Of a DNA stretch of 25,450 bases, positions 14,571-22,232 are shown one piece after another. The stretch comes from an uncultured Synechococcus sp. (GTDB lineage Bacteria > Cyanobacteriota > Cyanobacteriia > PCC-6307 > Cyanobiaceae). A program made the position numbers and the translations under genes. The notes under the pieces are model-generated. The model ran no database searches. It was not told where the DNA came from and worked only from the letters and a program-made list of their open reading frames with translations. Positions within the stretch are counted from its first letter, which is position 1. Each line of letters starts with the position of its first letter. The DNA is taken from contig CALGVO010000191.1 of assembly GCA_937930135.1 (NCBI GenBank), forward strand, positions 1 through 25,450. The letters run 5' to 3'.

Positions 14571-15302
14571 TCAACCCTCGTTGGAGCGGTCTTCGAACTG
14601 TTGGGGCCTGCGACCGGCCCGCCGCCGTGGGGTTGCGCCCACCGGCAGTTGCTGACGGGCTTCATCCCCCAACACTTCCCCTTTGAAGACCCACACCTTG
14701 ATGCCCAGCACCCCATAGGTGGTGCTGGCCACTTTGGTGGCGTAGTCGATGTCGGCACGCAGGGTGTGCAGCGGAACGCGCCCTTCACGCGTCCACTCGG
14801 TCCGGGCGATCTCAGCGCCATTCAGGCGACCGCTCACCTGAATTTTCAGGCCGAGCACGCCAGCTCGTTGCGCCCGCTGCACCGCCATGCGGATGGTGCG
14901 GCGGAAGGCCACGCGCTTCTCCAGTTGCTGAGCGATGTATTCGGCCAACAGGAAGGCGTCGGCGTCCACACGCTCCACTTCCACCACGTTGATCCGCACC
15001 TGACGGCTCAGATCTCCCACGGTTTTCTGGATGCCGCTGCGCAGCTCCTCGATGCCGCTGCCCTGGCGGCCCACCAACACGCCTGGGCGTGCGGTTTTCA
15101 GTTCCACTTCGAGCTGATCGGCTTTGCGGGCGATCAGCACATCGCTGATACCGGCGGCGCCGTACTTCTTGTGGATGAACTTGCGAATCCGATCATCCTC
15201 TTGAAGAAGGGTCGGATAATTGCGGCTGGAGGCGTACCAGCGGGACCGGTGCTCCTGGGTGATCCCCAGGCGTAAGCCGGTTGGATGGATTTTGTGTCCC
15301 AT
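14571..15302 (-). CDS. rpsC: 30S ribosomal protein S3
   Basis: Small-subunit head protein at the mRNA entry tunnel. The 243-aa product begins MGHKIHPTGLRLGITQEHRSRWYA. A KH domain spans about residues 40-110 with ARPGVLVGRQGSGIEELR. The C-terminal S3 domain has GLKIQVSGRLNGAEIARTEWTREGRVPLHTLRADIDYA and GVKVW-like GIKVWVFKGE. A short basic tail (RRRAGRRPQQF) follows. It starts 19 nt after rplV. Confidence 0.98.
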   Translation of the reverse strand: MGHKIHPTGLRLGITQEHRSRWYASSRNYPTLLQEDDRIRKFIHKKYGAAGISDVLIARKADQLEVELKTARPGVLVGRQGSGIEELRSGIQKTVGDLSRQVRINVVEVERVDADAFLLAEYIAQQLEKRVAFRRTIRMAVQRAQRAGVLGLKIQVSGRLNGAEIARTEWTREGRVPLHTLRADIDYATKVASTTYGVLGIKVWVFKGEVLGDEARQQLPVGATPRRRAGRRPQQFEDRSNEG

Positions 15303-15321
15303 CAGTCGGTGTGCTCGGGGG

Positions 15322-15687
15322 TCAGGAGTCGGTCGGAGCTGCCACAGCGATGCTGATGTGGCAGGTCTGCTTTTTGATCGCGTAGGCGCGACCCTGGGCG
15401 CGGGGCCGATACCGCTTCATGGACGGACCCATGTCGGCGCTCGCCTGGGCGATCACCAGCGTGGAGGGGTCCAGGCCCAGGTTGTGCTCGGCGTTGGCGA
15501 CCGCCGACCTCAGCACCTTGGTGATCGGGCCGGTGGAGCGGTAGGGCATGAACTCGAGCATGATCAGCGCGTCGCGGTAGCTGCGACCGCGGATCTGATC
15601 GAGAACGCGGCGCACCTTGGACACTGAACCGCGGATGAAGCGGCCATGGGCCCGGGCGGTGGGAGCCGTTGGGGATGACGTTGTCAT
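15322..15687 (-). CDS. rplV: 50S ribosomal protein L22
   Basis: Early-assembly large-subunit protein whose beta-hairpin lines the peptide exit tunnel. The 121-aa product has RFIRGSVSKVRRVLDQIRGRSYRDALIMLEFMPYR, SAVANAEHN and the tunnel hairpin MGPSMKRYRPRAQGRAYAIKKQTCHISI. The frame is open further upstream into rpsS. The ATG at 15687 is chosen because a strong Shine-Dalgarno AAAGGAGG lies 12 nt before it. It starts 4 nt after rpsS. Confidence 0.97.
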   Translation of the reverse strand: MTTSSPTAPTARAHGRFIRGSVSKVRRVLDQIRGRSYRDALIMLEFMPYRSTGPITKVLRSAVANAEHNLGLDPSTLVIAQASADMGPSMKRYRPRAQGRAYAIKKQTCHISIAVAAPTDS

Positions 15688-15691
15688 GGTC

Positions 15692-15967
15692 TCAGCGGCC
15701 TCCTTTCTTGTCTTTGATGTGGCCCTTGAAGGTGCGGGTGGGGGCAAATTCCCCCAGCTTGTGACCCACCATCTGCTCGGTCACGAAAACCGGCACGTGG
15801 GTCTTGCCGTTGTGAACGGCAATGGTGTGGCCGATCATCATCGGCAGGATCGTGGAGGCCCGAGACCACGTTTTGATCACCGACTTGTCGTCGGCGGCAT
15901 TTTGCTTTTCAACCTTGCGAAGCAGGCTGTCGGCGATGAAAGGGCCTTTTTTGAGTGAACGTCCCAT
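15692..15967 (-). CDS. rpsS: 30S ribosomal protein S19
   Basis: Small-subunit head protein contacting S13 and the large-subunit bridge region. The 91-aa product begins MGRSLKKGPFIADSLLRKVEK and contains IKTWSRASTILPMMIGHTIAVHNGKTHVPVFVTEQMVGHKLGEFAPTRTF, the full family signature. It starts 35 nt after rplB. Confidence 0.98.
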   Translation of the reverse strand: MGRSLKKGPFIADSLLRKVEKQNAADDKSVIKTWSRASTILPMMIGHTIAVHNGKTHVPVFVTEQMVGHKLGEFAPTRTFKGHIKDKKGGR

Positions 15968-16002
15968 GGCGGGTTAGGCGAACGGCAAAACGGTGATGTG
16001 CA

Positions 16003-16866
16003 TCAGGAGTCGCGTCCGCCACGGCTCCGCTTGGACGTCTTGCGACGCTTCCGGAGGACGAACTTGTTACTCGGCTTGTTCCGCTTGCGGGTCTTGAGAC
16101 CGAGAGCGGGTTTGCCCCAGGGGGTCACCGGGCCGGAACGGCCGATCGGGGCCCGGCCTTCACCACCACCGTGGGGGTGGTCGCAAGGGTTCATCACACT
16201 GCCGCGCACCTGGGGACGACGGCCCAGCCAGCGACGACGACCGGCCTTGCCCAGACTGGTGTTGCGGATCTCCGAGTTGCCCACTTCGCCGAGGGTGGCG
16301 TAGCACTCGCGGCGGACAAGCCGAACCTCGGTGGATGGCAGTTTGAGAGCGACGTAGTCGCCTTCCTTGGCCATCACCTGGGCACTGGCGCCAGCGGTTC
16401 GCACCATCTGGCCACCGCGACCGGCATAGAGCTCGACGCAGTGCACGCTCGAACCGAGGGGAACCGCCGAGAGCGGCATGGCGTTGCCGTTCTCGATCGG
16501 TGCTTCCGGACCGGAGAGCACGGTCTGGCCCACGGTCACACCCGCCGGAGCGAGGATGTAGCGCTTCTCGCCGTCGGCATAGAAGAGCAGCGCCAACCGG
16601 GCATTCCGGTGTGGGTCGTAATGGATGGCGGCCACCTTGGCGGGCACGCCGTGCTTGTTGCGCCGGAAATCGACGGTGCGATAAAGGCGCTTGTGACCGC
16701 CGCCGCGATGACGGCAGGTGATCACACCGCGGTTGTTACGTCCCTTGCGGCGGTGCTTGGACACCACCAGGGAGCGTTCCGGCTTGCGGCCGGTGACTTC
16801 ACTGAAGTCGGTGACGACCCGGGTGCGGGTTCCGGGCGTGTAGGGGCGGAAAGTACGAATTGCCAT
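16003..16866 (-). CDS. rplB: 50S ribosomal protein L2
   Basis: Large-subunit protein required for subunit joining and peptidyl-transferase activity. The 287-aa product (E. coli 273) shows GRNNRGVITCRHRGGGHKRLYR, NARLALLFYADGEKRYILAP and the essential histidine region VMNPCDHPHGGGEGRAPIGR. The C-terminus is strongly basic. It starts 15 nt after rplW and precedes rpsS, the standard S10-operon order. Confidence 0.98.
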   Translation of the reverse strand: MAIRTFRPYTPGTRTRVVTDFSEVTGRKPERSLVVSKHRRKGRNNRGVITCRHRGGGHKRLYRTVDFRRNKHGVPAKVAAIHYDPHRNARLALLFYADGEKRYILAPAGVTVGQTVLSGPEAPIENGNAMPLSAVPLGSSVHCVELYAGRGGQMVRTAGASAQVMAKEGDYVALKLPSTEVRLVRRECYATLGEVGNSEIRNTSLGKAGRRRWLGRRPQVRGSVMNPCDHPHGGGEGRAPIGRSGPVTPWGKPALGLKTRKRNKPSNKFVLRKRRKTSKRSRGGRDS

Positions 16867-16881
16867 GACGTTTCAGACCCC

Positions 16882-17184
16882 TCAGGACTCAGGGAAGAGT
16901 TGGATGGAGTTGCCCTCGGCCAGGCGCACCACCGCCTTCTTCACCTGGGCGCGTTTGCCGGCGAAGCGACCGACGCGGCGGCTGCGGCGAGGCGGATTCA
17001 TGGTGCTGATGCCAGTGACCTTCACATCGAAGAGCTGCTCAATCGCAGCTTTGATGTCGGGCTTGGCCGCACGGTGATCCACCTCAAAGGTGTATTGATT
17101 CAGTTCCAGGGCACGGGTGGCTTTTTCTGTGATCAGCGGACGGCGGATCACATCAGCCAGACGTTCGGTGAAGCGCTCAGTCAT
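16882..17184 (-). CDS. rplW: 50S ribosomal protein L23
   Basis: Tunnel-exit protein that docks trigger factor and SRP. The 100-aa product contains VIRRPLITEKATRALELNQYTFEVDHRAAKPDIKAAIEQLFDVKVTGISTMN, diagnostic of the family. The frame is open upstream, but conserved sequence begins at MTERFTERLADVIRRPL, so the ATG at 17184 is used. It overlaps the end of rplD by 8 nt, indicating coupling. Confidence 0.97.
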   Translation of the reverse strand: MTERFTERLADVIRRPLITEKATRALELNQYTFEVDHRAAKPDIKAAIEQLFDVKVTGISTMNPPRRSRRVGRFAGKRAQVKKAVVRLAEGNSIQLFPES

Positions 17185-17812
17185 CGCCGTAGACCTCCTG
17201 AATCGTTGCGAGAGCGTCTTCACCCACCACCAACGCCTGGGCGTTGAGGAGATCGAAGACGTTGAGTTGATCAGCGGCGATCAGCTTCACCTTCTCAAGG
17301 TTGCGCACCGAGCGGCGCACGACCTCGGAGGGGCTCGAGAGGATGATCAACACCTTGCTGTCGGCGGCAATGCCGAGACGACCCAGGGCATCGGTGATCT
17401 CTCGGGTCTTCGGCACGTCGAGGGCCGTGCCGAAATCCTTCACCACGGTGACGGCATCAAGGCGCGCCATCAAGGCTGTGCGCAGGGCCAGGCGCCGCTC
17501 CTTGCGGTTCATCGCCAGGTTGTAGCTGCGCGGCTTCGGTCCGAAGACGATGCCACCGCCCGGGCGCAGGGGGGTGCGAATCGAACCCTGGCGAGCTCGA
17601 CCGGTGCCTTTCTGCTTGTAGGGCTTGCGACCACCACCGCGAACTTCCGCTCGCGTGAGGGTGCTGGCGGTGCCTTGACGCCGATGGGCCAGCTGGCGCA
17701 GGACGGCGCGGTGCATCAAATCGGTGGCGGTGGATTCCTTCGCCACCTTCAGGTCGAGGCTCGCCTTGCCGGCGTCCTGGCCCTGCCAGTCACGGACAAC
17801 ACATGTGGCCAT
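17177..17812 (-). CDS. rplD: 50S ribosomal protein L4
   Basis: Early-assembly large-subunit protein whose loop lines the exit tunnel; in E. coli it also represses the S10 operon. The 211-aa product contains the tunnel loop GGGRKPYKQKGTGRARQGSIRTPLRPGGGIVFGPKPRSY at about residues 60-95, and PSEVVRRSVRNLEKV near the end. A GTG one codon upstream is possible, but the ATG at 17812 overlaps the rplC TGA by one base (TGATG), the usual re-initiation arrangement. Confidence 0.97.
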   Translation of the reverse strand: MATCVVRDWQGQDAGKASLDLKVAKESTATDLMHRAVLRQLAHRRQGTASTLTRAEVRGGGRKPYKQKGTGRARQGSIRTPLRPGGGIVFGPKPRSYNLAMNRKERRLALRTALMARLDAVTVVKDFGTALDVPKTREITDALGRLGIAADSKVLIILSSPSEVVRRSVRNLEKVKLIAADQLNVFDLLNAQALVVGEDALATIQEVYGDD

Positions 17813-18468
17813 CACTTACCTCCATTGGCGGGCTTGGCGCCCACACGGTTGGCGGGCCGGATGTTCAGGAGCGAACCGGGTTTGCCCGGCACCGACCCTT
17901 TCACCACCAGAAGATTGCGCTCGCTGTCGATCCTCAGGATCGTGAGCCCACGGGTGGTGATCTTTTTGCCGCCGTAGCGGCCGGCCATGCGCTTGCCGGG
18001 ATAGATGCGCCCCGGTGTTGTGCCGGCGCCGGTCGAGCCCGGTTCGCGATGGTTCTTGGAACCGTGCGTCATTGGTCCACGGCTGAAGCCGTGACGTTTC
18101 TGATAGCCCGCGAAACCGCGGCCCATGGAGTCGCCACTCACGTCCACCTTCTGACCGGCTTCGAAATCACCAACGGTGATCGCCCCGCCGAGTTCGAGGC
18201 CGGCGACATCGTCAACGCGGTACTCGCTCAGGTGGCGCAGCAGCTCCTCGCCGGATTTGGCGAGATGACCCTTGGCGGGTTTGTTGACCAGCTTCTCGCG
18301 AGTGTCGCCGAAGCCGATCTGAACGGCCGCATAGCCGTCCGTTTCAGTTGTTTTCAGTTGGGTGATGCGGCAAGGTCCCGCCTCGATCAAGGTGACCGGG
18401 ACGGCTTTGCCTTGCTCGTCGAAGAGCTGGGACATACCCAGCTTCTTCCCAAGGATGCCGATGGACAT
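17812..18468 (-). CDS. rplC: 50S ribosomal protein L3
   Basis: Assembly-initiating large-subunit protein with a loop that reaches the peptidyl-transferase centre. The 218-aa product begins MSIGILGKKLGMSQLFDEQGKAVPVTLIEAGPC. It contains the central extension GRGFAGYQKRHGFSRGPMTHGSKNHREPGSTGAGTTPGRIYPGKRMAGRYGG. The frame is open 38 codons further upstream, but that part lacks family similarity. It is the first gene of the cluster here: rpsJ, which precedes it in E. coli, is not upstream. The leader probably carries the promoter for the whole operon. Confidence 0.98.
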   Translation of the reverse strand: MSIGILGKKLGMSQLFDEQGKAVPVTLIEAGPCRITQLKTTETDGYAAVQIGFGDTREKLVNKPAKGHLAKSGEELLRHLSEYRVDDVAGLELGGAITVGDFEAGQKVDVSGDSMGRGFAGYQKRHGFSRGPMTHGSKNHREPGSTGAGTTPGRIYPGKRMAGRYGGKKITTRGLTILRIDSERNLLVVKGSVPGKPGSLLNIRPANRVGAKPANGGK

Positions 18469-18851
18469 GGGGGTAGAAACGCCAGCGTGGACAACCTCCA
18501 TCCGGATGGATGGTGGCCAGGGGGCGCTGATCGAAGTGACGCAGTCATGGCCGGAGTGATAAACGCCTTCAATCAGGCGCACATCCGGAATGGGGCTAGC
18601 GAGCGAATCAGCTGGCTGGGACTTGGCCGGTGGACCCGGTCAGTTTCCCGGCAATGCTTCCGACACGATCGTCTGAATCATTGCTCTGGCCTGGGGATCC
18701 GGCGCAATCGCCGGACCTGCGACACGTTCTGGAGGCCCGGCTAGCGGACGGGCGCAGAAGCGCGAAGCAAACAAAAACACTACACCACAGCTCGACTTCA
18801 CTTCAGAAGTCTCATCTCTGCTGCCACACTGGCCGCAGTTGGTTCGGTTTC
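18469..18851. promoter_or_regulatory. 383-bp divergent intergenic region between rplC and ndhN
   Basis: No gene is supported here on either strand. It must hold the promoter of the long minus-strand ribosomal operon and that of the plus-strand ndhN-ldpA group, but I cannot place convincing -35/-10 pairs. It contains a 14-bp perfect palindrome TCCATCCGGATGGA at 18497-18510, about 30 nt upstream of the rplC start. It also contains a stem-loop with a 7-bp stem (TCCGGCG/CGCCGGA, loop CAAT) at 18698-18715. Both would be in the rplC leader RNA if transcription starts beyond about 18720. Confidence 0.5.
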
Positions 18852-19313
18852 ATGCCGCTGCTGCTCTCCGGTCGTGGCTTCCGGCGCGAGCTTGAGTCGG
18901 AAGGGTGCATGGCCGTGCATGCGCCGCTCGAGGGTGGGGCGGAAACTCGCTTGCTGCGCCGTCTCCGCGCTGCTGGATACCGCACACTCCTCACGTCGGC
19001 GCGGGGCCTCGGCGATCCTGAGATCTATCTCTTCCAGAAGCATGGTGTGCGACCTCCCCACCTGGGGCATCAGAGCGTCGGCCGCGGTGCTGCGGTCGGT
19101 GAAGTGCACGATGTGATGCCCTGGCTCGGTGAGCGGCTGCTCGGAGACCAGCCCGTTGTGCTCTGGCTTCTGGAGGGCCAGGTGTTATCACGTTCGGAGC
19201 TGCTGTCGTTGTGCGCCCTGACGCGCCGGGAGCCCCGCCTCAAGGTGGTGGTGGAGATGGGCGGTGCCAGGAGCCTGCGTTGGGAGCCTCTGGCCACCCT
19301 GCTCGGAGCCTGA
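18852..19313 (+). CDS. ndhN: NAD(P)H-quinone oxidoreductase subunit N
   Basis: Oxygenic-photosynthesis-specific subunit of the cyanobacterial NDH-1 complex, which takes part in cyclic electron flow, respiration and CO2 uptake at the thylakoid membrane. The 153-aa product begins MPLLLSGRGFRRELESEGCMAVHAPLEGGAETRLLRRLRAAGY and shows GLGDPEIYLFQKHGVRPPHLGHQSVGRGAAVGEV and a C-terminal LKVVVEMGGARSLRWEPL. The frame is open 74 codons upstream without similarity; the ATG at 18852 matches the family start. It is hydrophilic with no membrane segment, consistent with the stromal side of NDH-1. ldpA follows after 6 nt. Confidence 0.95.
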   Translation: MPLLLSGRGFRRELESEGCMAVHAPLEGGAETRLLRRLRAAGYRTLLTSARGLGDPEIYLFQKHGVRPPHLGHQSVGRGAAVGEVHDVMPWLGERLLGDQPVVLWLLEGQVLSRSELLSLCALTRREPRLKVVVEMGGARSLRWEPLATLLGA

Positions 19314-19319
19314 GCCCCT

Positions 19320-20366
19320 GTGATTGCTCCGGCGTTGTCTGCGGATGCCGCCGAACGCGCTCTGACCCAGGGGCGTTGGGTCAAGTTGATCTGCGGGGCC
19401 AGCAATCAGGATCTGCCTGCGATCGCCGATCTCTGTGCTGTGTACGCCATGGCAGGGGTGCATTGTGTGGACGTCGGCGCCGATCCTGCCGTGGTTCATG
19501 CCGCCAGGGAAGGGTTGGCCTGGGCGCAAGAGCGCCAGGCCCATCGTCCCTGGTTGATGGTGAGTATCAGCGATGGCCAGGATCCCCATTTCCGCAAGGC
19601 GTTCTTTGTGCCGGAGCGCTGCCCGCCCGATTGCTCCAGACCCTGCGAGCGGGTCTGCCCGGCGATGGCGATCAGTCCAGGCGCAGGGGTGGCACCCAGC
19701 CTCTGTTATGGCTGCGGTCGTTGTTTGCCCGCTTGTCCTCTGGGGCTGATCGAGACCCGGGAGCACCGAATCGGCAGGGATGGGCTGACCGCCCTGCTGC
19801 GAGAGCTCAGGCCGGATGCCCTGGAGATTCACACTGCGCCCGGCCGGGCCGAGGCCTTCGAAGCGACTCTTGCCGCAATCGGTGCTGCGACGGTTCCCCT
19901 GAGGCGTCTGGCGGTCAGCTGCGGACTTGAGGGGCATCACTGCACGGTTGCCGACCTGTCTCGGGAGCTCTGGAGTCGCCATGCGGCGTTGCGGGCCAGG
20001 GCTCAGCGCCCGCTCTGGCAGCTCGACGGCCGCCCGATGCGTGGTGATGTCGGTGCGGGAACGGCCCGCGCCGCGGTGCGCCTGTGGAGTCAGTTGCGTC
20101 CACTGGCGCCCCCCGGGCCGCTCCAGTTGGCTGGGGGGACGAACGCGGCCACGATCGATCTACTGCCCACCAGCCCCGGAGGCGGGCCGGCAGGGGTGGC
20201 CTTCGGTGGCATGGCCCGCGCCCTGTTGCAACCCCTGCTGCAGGAGGCCGAACGGCGTGGTCAACGGCTGCGGGACTGGCCGGAGGGATGGTCCATCGCG
20301 CTGCAGCGGGCCGGGGCGCTGATCCGCCCCTGGTTGCAGCGGCCTTCGGGTGCGAAAGCCTGCTAA
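19320..20366 (+). CDS. ldpA: light-dependent period protein LdpA (iron-sulfur)
   Basis: Iron-sulfur protein described in Synechococcus elongatus as a redox-sensing input to the circadian clock; the assignment rests on family recognition. The 348-aa product has an N-terminal domain (GRWVKLICGASNQDLPAI, GVHCVDVGADPAVV) and then two ferredoxin-like cysteine clusters. The first is C101-C105-C109-C113 (CPPDCSRPCERVCP) and the second C129-C132-C135-C139 (CYGCGRCLPACP), which would bind two 4Fe-4S centres. The C-terminal half contains QLDGRPMRGDVGAG. The start is GTG at 19320, six bases after ndhN, so the two genes are probably co-transcribed. Confidence 0.9.
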   Translation: MIAPALSADAAERALTQGRWVKLICGASNQDLPAIADLCAVYAMAGVHCVDVGADPAVVHAAREGLAWAQERQAHRPWLMVSISDGQDPHFRKAFFVPERCPPDCSRPCERVCPAMAISPGAGVAPSLCYGCGRCLPACPLGLIETREHRIGRDGLTALLRELRPDALEIHTAPGRAEAFEATLAAIGAATVPLRRLAVSCGLEGHHCTVADLSRELWSRHAALRARAQRPLWQLDGRPMRGDVGAGTARAAVRLWSQLRPLAPPGPLQLAGGTNAATIDLLPTSPGGGPAGVAFGGMARALLQPLLQEAERRGQRLRDWPEGWSIALQRAGALIRPWLQRPSGAKAC

Positions 20367-20402
20367 AAGGCTGTTAAGGCCGGGGACTGGCCGGAGAACG
20401 GC

Positions 20403-22046
20403 ATGAGCACCGAGCGGATCACCGATGACCTGGACCGTCTGCTGGCCCTGCTGCCGGCGGATGTGGGTGAAGCGTTGCAACCTGAGGCCCGCCGCGACCA
20501 GCTCCTCGAAGTGGTGCTCGATCTGGGGCGGGTCCCGGAAGCCCGTTATCCGGGCCGCTCCCTCGCGCTGGGGGAACGCTGCCTCACCAGGGAGGATCTT
20601 CAGAGCACCGTGGAACGCCTGGGTCAGTTCGGTGCTGACAATCGGGCCGGTATTGAGCGCACGCTGCATCGGATCAGTGCGATCCGGAATCGTCGCGGTG
20701 ATGTGGTCGGCCTGACCTGCCGGGTCGGACGTGCCGTCTTCGGTACGGTCGCTCTGGTACGCGACCTGCTCGACAGTGGACAGTCGCTGCTGCTGATGGG
20801 CCGTCCCGGGGTGGGCAAAACCACCGCCCTTCGGGAGATCGCCCGTGTCCTCGCTGATGAGCTGGAACAACGGGTGGTGGTGATCGACACCAGCAACGAG
20901 ATCGCAGGCGATGGCGATATTCCCCATCCGGCGATCGGTCGGGCCAGGCGCATGCAGGTTGCGCGCCCGGAATTGCAGCATCAGGTGATGATCGAGGCCG
21001 TGGAGAATCACATGCCCGAGGTCATCGTGATCGATGAAATCGGCACGGAACTCGAAGCTCAGGCGGCCCGCACGATCGCGGAGCGTGGCGTGATGCTGGT
21101 GGCCACCGCCCATGGCAATGCCCTCGCCAATCTGATCAAGAACCCCACCCTCTGTGATCTGGTGGGTGGCATCGAATCGGTCACGCTCGGCGATGAGGAG
21201 GCCCGCCGTCGACGCAGTCAGAAGACCGTGCTGGAGCGCGCCGCTGAACCCACCTTTCCCCTGGCGGTGGAGATGCACAGCCGCCACCGCTGGGCCGTGC
21301 ATGCCGATGTGGGTCGCACGGTGGATCTGTTGCTGCGTGGCCAGACGCCCCGGCCCCAGGAGCGCTCGCTTGCGGCCGACGGCTCCGTTCAGCTGGTGGA
21401 GTCGCCTGACCCGGAGATCGGGGCCAGCCGCCCCCGCGCGAGGCCGACGCGGCAACTCCGCCAGGCGCATGCTGCGGCGCCTCAACTCGCCGCTGTACCC
21501 ACACCGGATCCTGTTGCGATACCCCCCTCGGAAGCCGTGGAATCCGCTTCGCCTGCGGAGGAGGCTCTGCAGGTGCTCTGTTGCGGCTTGACCCCTCGGC
21601 TCGTGGAGGAGGCGAGCCGTCGCCATCGCTGGCCGGTGCGTCTGGTCGACGATCTGGCTGAGGCCGATGTGGTGCTGAGCGTGCGCCAGGGTCTGGGCCG
21701 TCAACCGGGGCTGCGCCGTCAGGCTCGGGAGGCTCGGGTGCCGATCCTGGTGATCAAGGCCGACACGCTGCCTCAGGTGGAGCGGGCCCTGGAGCGGTTG
21801 CTGTCGCGGCGGGCGGGTGCCGAGCCCCCAACCGTTTCTGAGGATCAGGCCGATGCCCTGGCGGCTCTGGAGGAATGCCGCCTGGCGGTTGAGCGGGTGG
21901 TGGTGCCTCAGGGGCGGCCGGTGGAGCTGTTGCCCCGCACGGAGGATGTCCGACGCATGCAGGCGGATCTGGTGGCCCGCTACCGGCTGCGCAGCGATGT
22001 GTTCGGCCGGGCTGATCAGCAGCGACTGCGGGTGTTTCCGCCCTGA
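20403..22046 (+). CDS. Ycf45/SpoIIIAA-like P-loop ATPase with R3H-like C-terminus
   Basis: Large (547 aa) cyanobacterial ATPase related to plastid Ycf45 and, in its ATPase core, to sporulation protein SpoIIIAA; its function is not established to my knowledge. An N-terminal helical region (1-105) precedes the ATPase core, with Walker A GRPGVGKTT at 133-141, the IDTSNEIAGDGDIPHPAIGRARRM segment at about 161-184 and Walker B VIVIDE at 207-212. Then comes a Pro/Ala/Arg-rich linker (about 313-385), a Rossmann-like segment (390-460) and a conserved C-terminal block RPVELLPRTEDVRRMQADLVARY. In related proteins that block reads as an R3H motif; here the histidine position is Ala521. It starts 36 nt after ldpA. 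Confidence 0.88.
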   Translation: MSTERITDDLDRLLALLPADVGEALQPEARRDQLLEVVLDLGRVPEARYPGRSLALGERCLTREDLQSTVERLGQFGADNRAGIERTLHRISAIRNRRGDVVGLTCRVGRAVFGTVALVRDLLDSGQSLLLMGRPGVGKTTALREIARVLADELEQRVVVIDTSNEIAGDGDIPHPAIGRARRMQVARPELQHQVMIEAVENHMPEVIVIDEIGTELEAQAARTIAERGVMLVATAHGNALANLIKNPTLCDLVGGIESVTLGDEEARRRRSQKTVLERAAEPTFPLAVEMHSRHRWAVHADVGRTVDLLLRGQTPRPQERSLAADGSVQLVESPDPEIGASRPRARPTRQLRQAHAAAPQLAAVPTPDPVAIPPSEAVESASPAEEALQVLCCGLTPRLVEEASRRHRWPVRLVDDLAEADVVLSVRQGLGRQPGLRRQAREARVPILVIKADTLPQVERALERLLSRRAGAEPPTVSEDQADALAALEECRLAVERVVVPQGRPVELLPRTEDVRRMQADLVARYRLRSDVFGRADQQRLRVFPP

Positions 22047-22151
22047 ATCCTGCCGGGGAGCTCACCAATGGATTGACGAAGGTCACTCCGCTGTGGGTAA
22101 CTATCTGAACGCCAGTCAGCTCGCCAGCAGGCATCAGCCGACCTGGAACGT

Positions 22152-22223
22152 TGGGCCGTCGCCAAGTGGTAAGGCAGCGGGTTTTGGTCCCGCCATTCCT
22201 AGGTTCGAATCCTAGCGGCCCAG
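22152..22223 (+). tRNA. tRNA-Gln (anticodon UUG)
   Basis: A complete 72-nt cloverleaf. The acceptor stem TGGGCCG pairs with CGGCCCA (22216-22222), with discriminator G at 22223. The anticodon stem GCGGG/CCCGC encloses loop TTTTGGT with anticodon TTG at 22184-22186. The T-arm contains GGTTCGAATCC. The 3' CCA is not encoded. It is followed directly by TTTTTT and then, 9 nt after the tRNA end, by the start codon of the HAD gene. Confidence 0.97.
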
Positions 22224-22232
22224 TTTTTTCTG

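Noticed and set aside
16171..17247. A 358-codon plus-strand frame across rplB, rplW and the end of rplD
   Set aside because: It covers three conserved ribosomal protein genes on the opposite strand and shows no motif of its own.
18469..18582. A 38-residue N-terminal extension of L3
   Set aside because: The added residues show no similarity to L3, and the family N-terminus MSIGILGKKLGM begins exactly at the ATG at 18468.
20160..21704. A 514-codon open frame on the minus strand opposite ldpA and the Ycf45-like ATPase
   Set aside because: It is a shadow of the GC-rich plus-strand genes, whose products show clear motifs. The antisense translation has no recognisable domain and spans the ldpA/ATPase junction.
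22073..22104. TTGACG with a TAACTAT-like element upstream of tRNA-Gln as its promoter
   Set aside because: The -35-like hexamer is good, but no -10 at 16-18 nt spacing matches well, and the distance to the tRNA is long. Not strong enough to list.
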